Below are positions 21,420-35,512 of a stretch of 64,000 bases of DNA, in pieces. The notes below the pieces were generated by a model. That model did no database searches and was not told the origin of the DNA. It saw only the letters and a program-made list of their open reading frames with translations. This DNA comes from Periplaneta americana (Eukaryota; Arthropoda; Insecta; Blattodea; Blattidae), in contig NC_091120.1 of NCBI RefSeq assembly GCF_040183065.1, forward strand, positions 20,309,208-20,373,207, written 5' to 3'. The number at the start of each line of letters is the position of its first letter. The first letter of the stretch is position 1. The position numbers were made by a program, and so were the translations under genes.

Positions 21420-21645
21420 ATCTCCACTTGGAAGAAATCTTAATGTAACGGTTTCTCTCGCCATATTGCTCGAAATGAAGTGTCTTTCTTACTTATCTTA
21501 TGTCCGATTACGTTTATAAGATATTCAAAATCAGAACTGATCATTCTGGCAAAGTTTTTGAAACTTCCATCACATCCAAGTTCTTCTGCCAAAGAATGAC
21601 TAGCATCTCTCTTAAGATCTGCTAAAAGGTTACTTATACTTTATT
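21420..21645 (-). pseudogene. Harbinger transposase N-terminal remnant
   Basis: The minus strand reads LLADLKRDASHSLAEELGCD, GSFKNFARMISSDFEYLINV, IGHKISKKDTSFRA and then loses the frame. 'F-NF-RM...DFE-L...I-KKDT-FR' is a conserved N-terminal block of PIF/Harbinger transposases. The DDE domain is not present. Confidence 0.6.
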
Positions 21646-22107
21646 GTTTTATAGCTTGTAAAGATGGTTTACAAGACCTACTAGCTACTTCCTGCCAGAA
21701 ACACACAAGCAGCAGCAGCAAGAACTACATCATCTGCCCTCTACGCCATTTTAAAACGTAACATTTATTTCATTTATCGAGTTATATAATTTGGTACAGG
21801 AATGTTATTTTGATACCAACACAAATATAACATATAGCAAGTTAAAGAAACATGTTACATACAAAGTTTGTTATATAACGTGTTTTGTTATATAGTATAG
21901 ACCCAGCTTAATTCTCCATTTCAAAGTGTATTAAAGACTAGTTGAACATAATGAATGTTATCGAGTTTATATTTTTTTGTCGGTACGGTAACAGCGAGTT
22001 TTTATTTTAGACGGTACGGCGTACTGGCCCAACTATAGCACTGCCTGACACAGAAAAACTAAGAACATTTTCAAAATCAGTGTACTGAAGTGGTGTAGAA
22101 AAGTATG

Positions 22108-22895
22108 TTTGTGCGAGATCGTGCGTATTTGCTTGGTTTCCGCACAAAACCAATCCGCGGTAAGTCTAAAATTCCACATTCAGTATTCCCAACCTAACAC
22201 ACATAACAATTTCTCTCTTCTTACCGCTTAAGTGACATATTGATTTTACTGCTTTAGGCTTTTAACATTATTTTTAGAGACGTTCAATATAGTAATAATT
22301 ATAAATTGGAAACTTACCACTGCAATTTCACCTAAATTGCACTGTTAATTATTGTTTTTAAATATTTGCAAACATTAAGTAAACTCTACAACTCCACTAA
22401 AGTTACTGCATTCGATTAAGGAAGCGGTGAAAAAATCAACAAGATTCCAGATGCCGATGTTATTACTGCAATATGTTATATAAATAATATTGTTAAAATA
22501 TTAAAATGAAAAATAAATCATTACATAACCTTACCGTTTGTTTTAAGTTCACATTTATAGACTGGGGGGAAAAAGACAGACGTATATCACGGCCTGTTGG
22601 AGTATAGTAAACACAGAAAACATTTTAAAGCAACAATGTTGAAGATAGATATTTTTGTTTTGCAAATTTGCCGTCATTGAACAGAAACCAAGATGGAGAT
22701 TTCATTGCAACTAATTAGAAATTCCTCTTTCAGGTATGTAATAAAAGATCTTCTCACAAAATAATGTATGATACACGAGCGGTATGTTTTCTTTCAATTC
22801 CCGGAAATTAAAAAAGCTCAACTACGTTTCGCTTTTTCAAACTTTTCCTCGAACATGAAAACTTCAACATACCGCTCTTGTAACGCATATCACTA
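22108..22895 (-). mobile_element. Repeat X, copy 2 (long form)
   Basis: Minus-strand copy of X, starting (plus coordinates) with TTTGTGCGAGATCGTGCG and ending with the hairpin near 22780-22880. It has an extra ~105-bp segment (about 22445-22560, including TATAACATATTGCAG and AAACAAACGGTAAGG) shared with copy 4 but absent from copies 1 and 3. Confidence 0.8.
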
Positions 22896-23763
22896 TTTCA
22901 TCTCCGATGGTTAAAAGAAGTTTGATTCTGTAGACCAGTGTTACCTGCTCTCAAGAAAAGAACTTTTAGACTCCAGCAATGTTTCACATTTCTCTTCTGT
23001 TGTACGAGAGTGGCAACCCTGTCTACTGCAACCCTTCCACACATCGTGCAATGCGTTACTCGAGTCTGAAGGTACAAAGACTACCGTTCATGGCCCAGTG
23101 ACGTCCGTTTCTGAAACATTATAGCTCTGAATGGAGAAAGTATCATACTGCCGTTGTAATTGATAATGATAGGGGAAACATTCGTGGGGAGCGCAGCACC
23201 AGCGGGTACTAGCTAACAGCCTACTTGTAAGCTGTATTGTGCGAGCAGATGGGAGGCCGGGCAGGGCCGACCAGGCGCAACCTGAGCCTTGTACAGTGTT
23301 TACCACTTTAAGGCAGCTCTGACTAATTGGACAGCTTCACATCAACAACAAACCTTCCAGTTTTTGTTTCACCCGCTACCGCTCAACTTGTATGCAAGGC
23401 TTTTAGAGTAAAACGTTACGTCATCGCTCCATTGAGACATTGATTCCAGTCTGAATTGTCGACATTCGACTCCCGGCAGGGGTGGGGTAGAGAATCGTTG
23501 TTCTGCAGACAAATCTAGATGGATCTCAGAGCGTCCGCCAATTATGTAGGAGTTCTGTTGTTAATTGTGTGAAGTCTTGCTTTAACACTGTGCCCGATGG
23601 TCAATTTTTCTTACTAGCGGTAAATCAATCGAGAATTGCATAAACCCCACAAGTCACTATTTCTTTTTCTGAAATTCAGTTTTTCATATGGCAATAATAT
23701 TCATGAATAGGTATTTCAAGTGGTGCATACGTCCAGTTCGCGGTATACATTTTGTTGCGAAAT
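22896..23763. other. Unassigned spacer between two inverted X copies
   Basis: 868 bp lying between the hairpin ends of X copies 2 and 3. More GC-balanced than its surroundings; no protein recognised. It could be cargo of a composite element or simply host DNA. Confidence 0.4.
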
Positions 23764-24460
23764 AGTAATGTGCGTTACAAGAGCGGTATGTTGAAGTTTT
23801 CATGTTCAAGGAAAAGTTTGAAAAAGCGAAACGTAGTTGAGCTTTTTTAATTTCCGAGAATTGAAAGAAAACATACCGCTCGTGTATCGTACATTATTTT
23901 GTGCGAAGATCGTTTATTACATACCTGAAAGAGGAATTTCTAATTAGTTGCAATGAAATCTCCATCTTGGTTTCAGTTCAATGACGGCAAATTTGCAAAA
24001 CAAAAATATCTATCTTTAACATTGTTGCTTTAAAATGTTTTCTGTGTTTACTATAGGCTAGTCCAGCAGGCCGTGATATACGTCTGTCTTTTTTTTCCCC
24101 CAGTCTATGATGAGTCTGGAATCTTGCTGATTTTTTCACGGCTTCCTTAATGTTACTTGCATCACGAATGCAGTAACTTTAGTAGAGTTGTAGAGTTGAC
24201 TTAATTTTTGCAAATATTTAAAAACAATAATTAACAGTGCAATTTAGGTGAAATTGCAGTGGTAAGTTTTCAATTTATAATTATTATTATATTGAACGTC
24301 TCTAAAAATAATATGTTAAAAGCCTAAAGCAGTAAAATCAATATGTCACTTAAGCGGTAAGAAGAGGGAAATTTGTTGGGAATACTGAATGTGGAATTTT
24401 AGACTTTCCGCGGATTGGTTTTGTGCGGAAACCAAGCAAATACGCACGATCTCACACAAA
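23764..24460 (+). mobile_element. Repeat X, copy 3 (short form)
   Basis: Starts TAGTAATGTGCGTTACAAGAG and ends CACGATCTCACACAAA. It differs from the other copies at 24054-24063, where ACTATA is followed by GGCTA, a 5-bp insertion resembling a decayed GGCCTA. Confidence 0.8.
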
Positions 24461-24489
24461 ATAAGTTACAGCGAAGTGTAGGATCACAA

Positions 24490-25658
24490 GACCAGGATAT
24501 GTAAATTCAATCTTCACTTCTGCTCGACCCGCACAGATAAAATCACTCAGACATGCTATCTACTGTCCGTCCAAGTGGTTATGTCGCAATATCGTAGAAA
24601 GGGGGGAAATCACGTGATAGTTAATTACTCAACGAGGCCCTTTCATTTAAGTTATTTTAAACAATTGTATAATATTACGCAGGCGTCCAATTCCTAACAG
24701 AAATTAATGTTTTCAGAAAAGAGCTCAGACAACCCAGCCACTAGCCTTTACAGAGGAGCGAGCAGGAGCAGGTGGGGGGAAATCGAGATGCGACGTAGGC
24801 AAACGGACGACAGTACCTTTGCGAAAATATGATTCAATATTGAAAGCTCTTTCGTCACTGGAAAACGCGAACATAGGTATTTCTGGAATGTATTATACTC
24901 ACTAACTCTGTAGTGTTTACTACTGGGTGTTCATTTCAAAGTGTGTCATGACGTCACTGTTGTGAGTCAGCGATTTGAAGCTAGTTTCAGCTTTTATGTC
25001 AGAGAAGTTGCCTATTAATCAAGGTGTTCAATCTGAACTTGAGAACGTGTACGGTATAACTTGTACGTCGTAGCAACAGATGGCGGTCTGTAAAGTCTGT
25101 GTGCTACCATAATCTCTTTCGAAATGTGTTTTGCGCGGCCAAGTCGTACGCAGGGTATTTGTTATCATCTGTTGCGTACGGCAACATTCCACAATACAAA
25201 TCAAATGCTCCGTGTCCATGTTGACCGTCGAAGTTAATGTCAACAAATTCGTAAGAAATCGTCTTAACCCTCTCCCCATATCCTGAAAGTAAGAAAAAAA
25301 CCCACCTCAGTACATGTTTCCAAATAGTTCACATTCCTGCCACTACCGGCGTTACCCTACATATCAGTAAGTACTCTTCAGAATGAACGCCGTACTTTCC
25401 ATGCAACTTCTCTGACACATAGGTAATACGTCTCTGCGGAAGTGCAGGAAGATTGAATTCTCTAGGCTCATCGGCTAGCCACATGACGACATACAACGAG
25501 CCATGACACACTTTGAACTGAACACCCAGTATGTGCGGCCTTGGTTCTGTGTGGAGGACAGTTGGAACTTCATTAGTAGAAGGGGTGGGAGTGAAGTGGT
25601 CTGCATTAAAAAACTCAGGTACAATAAAAATTGAAGTAAAAATAAAATTATGTCCCTG
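24490..25658 (-). mobile_element. Repeat V, copy C (truncated), holding repeat Y
   Basis: Same orientation as 60329-61407. Right end is AATAAAATTATGTCCCTG followed by TA; the left third of the element is missing. Repeat Y copy 2 interrupts it at TTTACTA/TATGTGCGG, and the uninterrupted site reads CTTACTATCTGCGG at 61286-61299. So Y came in after V. Confidence 0.75.
24923..25529 (-). mobile_element. Repeat Y, copy 2
   Basis: 607 bp, inverted ends CTGGGTGTTCATTTC/CAG, TA at 24921-24922 and 25530-25531. Both short frames of copy 1 are readable on the minus strand. Confidence 0.85.
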
Positions 25659-25979
25659 TACAAAGTAAATTGAAGAATAAACTACAATTCTTCGCGGAAT
25701 TATATAGTGCACACGCTGAAAAGTTATTAAAGTGTATTGTTGACGATATATTATATTGGAAATGTAACAGAGTTCTGGTTACTATTCATAGCGATAATAT
25801 AATAAACACATACAAATTGATTTTCTGAATTGTAACATTTCATTAGAAACTAATTTAAACTAAACTTGACCTGTATAATAGCTGCTCATAAACTGTGAGA
25901 GTTGGGGGCGACAAATTTTAGCACTGCCTAGGGGCGGCACTGTACCTAAATCCGGCCCTGGCTATTTTTAACAATAAGC
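25659..25979. other. Unassigned stretch ending in a hAT-like terminus
   Basis: Mostly unrecognised. The right end, on the minus strand, reads CAGGGCCGGATTTAGG starting at 25960, which looks like a hAT terminal repeat. Its partner end was not found. Confidence 0.35.
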
Positions 25980-26252
25980 CAGCCGTGGCGAAAACGTGAC
26001 TCGCGAGACATTGTGGCTCGCAGTGATAGCTGTGCATTTCGCTTGCTTCTAACCTCTGCCAACCCCCACCCTCTCACTCACTGGAGTCAAACTCCGTTCC
26101 ATTTGTATTTGTCTCTGACCTGCGAGTGGCATATGTCTCTCTGGAAACCATGTACGAAAGTTCCAAGTAGGATGGAAGCCGTCAATATGATGAGAATATT
26201 AAATGTATGATTTGTTCATAAGTATTACGAGGAAAACGGTTGTATAACATAT

Positions 26253-26402
26253 CATATATCATATCATATCATATCATATCATATCATATCATATCATATC
26301 ATATCATATCATATCATATCATATATCATATCATATCATATCATATCATATCATATCATATCATATCATATCATATCATATCATATCATATCATATCATA
26401 TC
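26253..26402. repeat. (ATATC)n pentanucleotide array
   Basis: About 150 bases of ATATC units. It adjoins MITE sequence (GCTAACACTGG...) that in the copy at 42930 continues as GCGATATGAAT, so the array probably expanded from that GATATGA word. Confidence 0.95.
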
Positions 26403-26517
26403 GCTAACACTGGTTTATGAATACGAAAAACGTTAGTTCGCTGATCATCCACCGAAAGCCAACGCTAAGAATGTCTATGAATACGGCCCTAAAAGGTTAA
26501 GTGTTATTGTTGTTGTT

Positions 26518-26518
26518 G

Positions 26519-26592
<74 letters not shown>
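26518..26592. repeat. (TCA)n trinucleotide array
   Basis: 25 nearly perfect TCA units directly upstream of the hAT transposase fragment. The serine-rich open frame across it is an artefact. Confidence 0.95.
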
Positions 26593-26593
26593 T

Positions 26594-26946
26594 CTGTACG
26601 TCGACCCTTTTTCAGCAGATGTACGAATAATGCGGTTAGCTCTTCAATTTGAACTCACTGATTTACTATGTGATGTCAAATGAAAGCTAGATGTAAGGAC
26701 TTGGCAGATGTTGAACTTTCAAATCTTTGCCAGAAAAATAAATATCCGAAGCTTCGTTCTTTCTGTTACTCTGTTGAAGCAATGTTCGCTACAACTTACG
26801 TTTGTGAAAAATTATTTTCAACAATTAAAATAGTAAAAACCAAATTTAGATCACGACTGACAGACAAATACCTTTGTGATCAGCTACGACTGGCAGTAAG
26901 TGACATAATTCCTGATTTTGAAACTTTGTCGCAGAGACATTCTTAA
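26594..26946 (+). pseudogene. hAT transposase C-terminal fragment (GTF2IRD2/ZBED-like)
   Basis: Reads LYVDPFSADVRIMRLALQFE, LTDLLCDVK, stop/frame change, then YPKLRSFCYSVEAMFATTYV, CEKLFSTIKIVKTKFRSRLT, DKYLCDQLRLAVSDI to a TAA at 26944-26946. CEKLFS-x-IK-x-KFRS-LTD is the hAT dimerisation region of the group that includes GTF2IRD2-like proteins. No catalytic domain. Confidence 0.75.
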
Positions 26947-27200
26947 GACAGTTAATTTTAGGTTGTGATATTGTTCACTTATTTTTCATTTCTTTCTTCG
27001 TTACACGTGCTAAACATTAGTTTGTAGCCTTGTACTGTATAAAATTAAATTTAAGTGCTTGACGTAAGGAAAATGAAAATCCGTTAATAAGTCAGACGTT
27101 GCTTCACTTCTCCTTCGGGTGTCCGCCTCCCTCCATAGGTGCTATGCACGTTGCAGGTTACACAGTGGCTCGGCGCACGATTACATTTTCGCCACCGCTG

Positions 27201-28050
27201 CATTAAACCATTTATATTTAGACCTTGATGACCAACGACAGTAGGTAGCTGCGTCCTCGTTTCAAATTGCCAGCTTATGATAAATAAGAGTGTCACGGTG
27301 TGGAGTATTACATTTTCATACATCCAGCAAGCAGCCATTAGCTAGACTAACTGGTAGCGTAACACGAGCTGCTCTCAAGGTATGAATAACAAGGGAACCG
27401 ACTGAAGCCATAATCAAAATAGGGATTATTGGTGTGCGGTAAGCAAAACACACCGAACAAGCCATAATAAAGGGCAAAACACCCCCCGGAGTGCCTTGTT
27501 CTGAAAGATGCCGACCAATAAGTCCGTGCTAGAGGGGTGCATTAACTAAGACCTCGCAGCGTGGGATCGGCCATTATTGTCCTCCAGCGGCAGTCTGCTA
27601 CTGTACGCTACTCGAAATAATTATCTGACGCACTCAAAAGCGACCCGACAACACATACAACTTTTACGTATCAAAAGCGGGGATTAATTTCTGAACGGCG
27701 CAAGATTATACCACCGGCAGTTTCTGTAAGGTATGAGCAGGATTCTCACAATGGGCGAATCTGTATCATGTTGGATCCTCCAGTACTGCCAACTGTAGCG
27801 AAGTACTTGAGAACTGAAGTGGTGAGGAAAGGGTGGGGGATTTAGTAATCTAGATCAAATTGCCGTCTTTTGGAGAAGGACGCATTCGAGAGTTCTTGAG
27901 ACATGATTAACTGGCTTATGACAGACTATCGCCTGTCATATCCTGAAACAACAATAGAGACTGCAACCTTATGGCGTGCTTGACAGACAGCGTCATACTA
28001 GAATTAAGGGGACTAGGATTAGAACTGGCCATGTATAAAGTGCCAATATA
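27201..28050. other. Unassigned stretch
   Basis: No gene or repeat structure recognised; composition is more balanced than average for the window. Confidence 0.4.
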
Positions 28051-29152
28051 CAGGGACATCATTTTATTTTTATTTCAATTTTTATTGTACCTGAGTTTTT
28101 TAAAGTACTTCACTCCCATCCCTTCTACTAATGAAGTTCAAACGTCCTCCACACAGGACACGTCCGCATATACAGTCATAGTTGCCTTACGGTCATAGTA
28201 AACAGTACGTTCCAAAATATGTTCGCGTTTTCCAGTGACGAAAGAGCTTTCAATATTAAATCATTTTCGCACAGGTACTGTCGTCCATTTGCCTACGTCG
28301 TATCCCGGTTTCCCCCCCCCCCACCAGCTTTTATTCGCCAGCTAGTGGTTGGGCTGTCTTAGCTCTTTTCTGAGAACATTAATTTCTGTTAGAAATTGGA
28401 CGTCTACGTTATATCATAGAACTGTTTAAAATAACTTAAATAAAAGGGCCTCGTTAAGTAATTAACTGTCACGTGATTTCCCCCCTTTCTACGACCCTAC
28501 GACATAATCACTTGGACGGATAGTACATAGTATGTCTAAGTAATTTTATATTTTCGGATCGGGCGGAACTGAAGATTGAATTTACAGTACGTAAGGTACT
28601 TTTTATAGAGTAGATACAGAATTATTTCAACATGAGTTACTAGTACGAAGGACGAAACTGGTAATTGGGATTTGGTACAATAGTATATAGTGCGATAATA
28701 TGCACATTAGAACTGAAGTCTGTATCGAAATGAACGGCCACCATTTTCAAAAATGTGTTTAAATAACCATATTATGATTATTTTTCAATTTAACTTCATT
28801 CTCTATATTGTACGCTAATGTGATGTAGATAGTATAATATACACTGCATAATGAATACGTCCACATGGACAGCTCAGTTCGTGAGTAAAAACACTCATTG
28901 TTAATACTGTACTGTATTTTGATTAAACAAAAACCTAATGAAAATTATCAAACTCAAAATCGCGATATTTCCTAGTTTACGTAAATGGATGAACTACTTT
29001 TCTTCCCTCCTATACCTAGTAAAGTGATTTGTTTGTACATTACGCCAATATCATCGACCTGCAGTCGTGGAAGTGGGTAGCAAACGGCGTTGATCCAAAG
29101 GTATAGCCAGATTAATATTAAAAATGTTAGTAAAAATAAAATGATGTCCCTG
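28051..29152 (+). mobile_element. Repeat V, copy A (complete)
   Basis: 1102 bp. Ends CAGGGACATCATTTTATTTT and its reverse complement (AATAAAATGATGTCCCTG), flanked by TA (28049-28050, 29153-29154). No ORF longer than noise, so a non-autonomous Tc1/mariner-type element (inferred from TA and the CAG start). Matches 60329-61407 in the opposite orientation. Confidence 0.8.
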
Positions 29153-29461
29153 TATAAAGTACCGTTCTTGCATAATTGTATTTGTTTTCTACGCGAAATT
29201 ATAAATAAGAACAAAACTAATTTGGAAATAACAATATCAGAAAATTAAAATCAATTTTCATAGATATATGAGACAAATATATGTAGACATAGTTGCATTT
29301 GTTATTGACATACTGGAAATATCCCAATTTGTTTCTTACGCAGTTGTAAATGACTAGTTTTGTCACAGATTTTTATCGAACAGCAAACATAGGAGTTTAC
29401 TGCTTTGTTTCAGGCAGAGGTTCTTTTAGGTCAGCCATACAAAATTTGTGCAGCAATAAAA
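29153..29461. other. Unassigned stretch
   Basis: AT-rich; nothing recognised. Confidence 0.35.
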
Positions 29462-30383
29462 TACACTATCACTTTTACTTTTTAACTTAGCTCTAGAGTA
29501 TGCCATTAGGAAAGTCCAGGACAACAGAGAGGGTTTGGAATTGAACGGGTTACGTCAGCTGCTTGTCTATGCGGATGACGTGAATATGTTAGGAGAAAAT
29601 CCACAAACGATTAGAGAAAACACGGGAATTTTACTTGAAGCAAGTAAAGAGATAGGTTTGGAAGTAAATCCCGAAAAGCCATAGTATATTATTATGTCTC
29701 GTGACCAGAATATTGTACGAAATGGAAATATAAAAATAGGAAACTTATCTTTTGAAGAGGTGGAGAAGTTCAAATATCTTGGAGCAACAGTAACAAATAT
29801 AAATGATACTCGGGAGGAAATTAAACACAGAATAAATTTGGGAAATGCCTGTTATTATTCGGTTGAGAAGCTTTTATCATCCAGTGTGCTGTCAAAAAAT
29901 CTGAAAGTTCGAATTAATAAAACAGTTATATTACCGGTTGCTCTTTATGGTTGTGAAACTTGGACTCTCACTTTGAGAGATGAACATAGGTTAAGGGTGT
30001 TTGAGAATAAGTTGCTTAGGAAAATATTTGGGGCTAAGAGGGATGAAGTTACAGGAGAATGGAGAAAGTTACACAACAAAGAACTGCACGCATTGTATTC
30101 TTCACCTGACATAATTAGGAACATTAAATCCAGACGTTTGAGATGGGCAGGGCATGTAGCACGTATGGGCGAATCCAGAAATGCATATAGAGTGTTAGTT
30201 GGGAGGCCGGAGGGAAAAAGACCTTTAGGGAGGCCGAGACGTAGATGGGAAGATAATATTGAGGGAGGTGGGATATGAAGATAGAGAATGAATTAATCTT
30301 GCTCAGGATAGGGACCGACGGCGGGCTTATATGAGGGCGGCAATGAACCTCCGAGTTCCTTGAAAGCCAGTAAGTAAGTAAGT
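29462..30383 (+). mobile_element. RTE-a LINE, long 3' copy with catalytic YADD
   Basis: Flanked by a 7-bp duplication AATAAAA (29455-29461, 30384-30390). The frame covers [27 protein letters not shown] (RT catalytic aspartates) and the whole thumb/C-terminal region to GRPRRRWEDNIE. A TAG at 29682-29684 and a ~14-bp loss at 30260 (KMDL codons) disable it. Ends CAGTAAGTAAGTAAGT. Confidence 0.9.
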
Positions 30384-30510
30384 AATAAAACTAATACAGG
30401 CATTAAAAAATTGTGCAATAATAGGAAATACAACAGAATACGTGAAAGTGATAGACTAACTTTTGTGAAAATTAATACTGTATAATTTATTTCACAATAT
30501 ACAAAATATT

Positions 30511-30678
30511 ACTTTGGGAGGCCGAGATGTAGATGGGAGGATAATATTAAAAGTGACTTGAGAGAGGTAGGATAAGATGGTAGGGACTGGATTAATCTTG
30601 CTCAGGATAGTAACTGATGGCGGGCTTAAGTGAGAGCGGCAATGAACCTCCGTGTTCCTCAAAAGCCATTTGCAAGTA
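30511..30678 (+). mobile_element. RTE-a LINE short 3' fragment
   Basis: Only the region from TTTGGGAGGCCGAGA to CAAAAGCCATTTGCAAGTA. It directly precedes a minus-strand SINE-A. Confidence 0.8.
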
Positions 30679-30925
30679 TTTTTTGTAGGTTATTTTACGA
30701 CTCTTTATCAACATATCAGGTTATTTAGCGTGTGAATGAGATGAAGGTGATAATGCCGGTTAAATGAGTCCGGGGTCCAGCACCGAAACTTACTCAAAAT
30801 TTACCCATATTGGGTTGAGGGAAAATCTCGGAGAAAACTCAACCAGGTAACTTGCCCCGACCGGGAACAACCCGGGTCACCTGGTTGCACGGCCAGACGC
30901 GCTAATCGTTATCCCACAGGTGTTG
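30679..30925 (-). mobile_element. SINE-A copy
   Basis: Minus-strand SINE, nearly full length. The B-box is damaged (3 bases missing in GGTTCGAATCCC). Confidence 0.85.
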
Positions 30926-30929
30926 ACAT

Positions 30930-31505
30930 TTGTATTGTATTGTATTGTATTGTATTGCATTGATTAACATTCCATGGTATTCATACATTGCTTACAGCTA
31001 GAATATGGAACAAGTCAAAAAACTTAATACTATTATAAAGTCTAGATGAAATATATACAGAAGAGATTTACAATATAGTCTACTAGTACAACACAAAGTT
31101 TTACTGTCAATTTCATGAAGCGTTATTGAATGTCATGAATTCATCTACAGAATAGAAGGCGTGAGAAATTACGTACTTCTTTAATTTGGCCTAAATAATC
31201 TTATGTTTCGAGTTTCATTTTTATATCGATAGGGAGGCTATTAAAAATTTTTACTGCCATATAACGAACGCCTTTTTGATAGCATGATAGACTTGCCGAT
31301 GGAGTATGAAAGTCATTTTTTTACGTGTATTTATGCTATGAACTGTTGAATTAGTTACAAAGTTTTCACGATTATATAAGAGGAAGAGTATTAATGAAAA
31401 GATATACTGACAAGCCATGGGCATTATTTGTAGTTATTTGAAAATAGTCCTACAAGATTCCCTAGGTTGGGCATCTACTATTATTCTAATTACTCTTTAC
31501 TCTTC
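30930..31505 (-). mobile_element. LINE E, second copy, with (ATACA)n tail
   Basis: Minus strand: RVIRIIVDA...ESCRTIF, LQIMPMACQYIFS, ENFVTNSTV, KMTFILHRQV and a 3' UTR ending ATACAATACAATACAAATG. Collinear with the interrupted copy at 12791-14628 and free of its two insertions. Truncated 5' of RVIRII. Confidence 0.75.
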
Positions 31506-31592
31506 ACTGTAAGTAAGTAATACAAAGTAATATATACAAATGACAGAATTATGAAAAAATAATGTGAAAAATTGTACTGTAATAGTTATCAG

Positions 31593-33788
<2,196 letters not shown>

Positions 33789-33870
33789 GTTATCAGTATC
33801 TCATAACTTACTTTTGTTGTTGTGGCATTATCGTTCTGCGAACGAAAACGGAGATTAAAGGAGGGGAGCG

Positions 33871-34626
33871 GGTACCTGCAGCCACAACAGAGTATTTTTT
33901 TCTCAAAACAACCATTGTCCACAGTTACCTGCATTTACACATGTATTTCTATGAGGCAATTTAAGTTACAAATGTACTTCAGCTTTCCCAAGTTTCTACA
34001 ACGCCTTAAGAAATGGCACGGTGAATTTCATACTTGAAGTGCCAACAAAACCCATGCCAGGTACCTGCAGCCACAACAGAGTATTTTTTTCTCAAAACAA
34101 CCATTGTCCACAGTTACCTGCATTTACACATGTATTTCTATGAGGCAATTTAAGTTACAAATGTACTTCAGCTTTCCCAAGTTTCTACAACACCTTAAGA
34201 AATGGCACGATGAATTTCATACTTGAAGTGCCAACAAAACCCATGCCAGGTACCTGCAGCCACAACAGAGTATTTTTTTCTCAAAACAACCATTGTCCAC
34301 AGTTACCTGCATTTACACATGTATTTCTATGAGGCAATTTAAGTTACAAATGTACTTCAGCTTTCCCAAGTTTCTACAACACCTTAAGAAATGGCACGAT
34401 GAATTTCATACTTGAAGTGCCAACAAAACCCATGCCAGGTACCTGCAGCCACAACAGAGTATTTTTTTCTCAAAACAACCATTGTCCACAGTTACCTGCA
34501 TTTACACATGTATTTCTATGAGGCAATTTAAGTTACAAATGTACTTCAGCTTTCCCAAGTTTCTACAACACCTTAAGAAATGGCACGATGAATTTCATAC
34601 TTGAAGTGCCAACAAAACCTATGCCA
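33871..34626. repeat. Four tandem 189-bp units
   Basis: Units start at 33871, 34060, 34249 and 34438 (GGTACCTGCAGCCACAAC), exactly 189 bp apart. Units 2-4 are almost identical; unit 1 differs at a few positions. A diverged single unit lies at about 55137-55285. No coding role is apparent. Confidence 0.95.
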
Positions 34627-35256
34627 GATAGTTTTTTTCCTTGAAAATTTATGTTTTTGAACTGTGGTTGTTTCTCCGTAAAACCCTTCAATTATTCCTT
34701 CAGCGATGTCCAGCTCTTTCATCTACACCCACCGTGTGCAAGAAATATTGGAGAGCAAGAGTTCATGGCTTTACTGTCAAGAAACTCAGCATAGTTAGCA
34801 ACTGCTTTATCCAATAGAGTGAGGAATGATATTCGCTAATTCATAATTCAGCTGCTCTAGAATAAAGCTTGTTACTAAGGACTAGTCTAATTATGCAGTT
34901 TGAGAGGAATTTTGGGATGCAAATGTTACGTTAATTGGGGGGCTGAAAATGAGAATGCTTGCGTTCGTAATCTGTCAAAAAAATTTATATAATGAAAGTA
35001 ACAAGAAAAATTCGCTTGTTTTACAAGTACTAATTAACAAGCATACATTTCTCGCACTTTGTGAAATAATTCCAGTGGCAATGGTATGGTGATAACGATA
35101 AAGGTCATGATGGTGATGGAGATTCATATGATGTGATGAGGATTGTGATGAAGGTGAAGGCGTTGAGGATTGTGAAGGCGACCGTTATGGCAAGAGTAAT
35201 GGTATGATAGTGTTTATAACCGTGACGATAATGATCACAATGACGTTTTTTATATA
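34627..35256. other. Unassigned stretch
   Basis: Contains a GATG/GTGATG-rich low-complexity patch (about 35085-35180). Nothing else recognised. Confidence 0.35.
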
Positions 35257-35512
35257 CAGTAGAACTTGGTTATAACGACATCCAAGGGACCTTAAAAATT
35301 ATGTTGTTATAAAAGAGTGTCGTAGTAACCAAGATTCACATTATCAATCTAGTTAGGTAGAAAATGAATAATAACAAACTTAATTAGACTTATTTTAGTT
35401 TTATGTATTGACTTTTAAGCCTATCATGAAGATAATAAAATACACGTAGGCCTATAATTATAAATACAGTATTCTGTATTAAAACAATTTGTTCAGTACT
35501 CACCAAACTACT

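Larger units (their letters stand above)
20090..21908. mobile_element. PIF/Harbinger element U with TAA target duplication
   Basis: Ends are inverted: AGCTGGGTCCACACTATATAACAAAACACG (read across the inserted repeat Y) on the left, and the reverse complement of AGCTGGGTCTATACTATATAAC on the right. The 3-bp duplication TAA flanks it (20087-20089, 21909-21911), the usual TWA of this superfamily. Between the ends are a MADF-domain ORF on the plus strand and transposase remnants on the minus strand. Subterminal GTTATATAAC words recur at both ends and may be transposase binding sites (inference). Confidence 0.75.
25980..27200 (+). mobile_element. hAT transposon, internally rearranged
   Basis: Ends CAGCCGTGGCGAAAACGT (25980) and its near reverse complement ending CGCCACCGCTG (27200). 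The 8-bp flanks CAATAAGC and CATTAAAC match at 6 positions. Inside are an ATATC microsatellite, part of a MITE (about 26403-26492), a TCA microsatellite and the C-terminal end of a hAT transposase. The internal catalytic region is lost. Confidence 0.65.
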
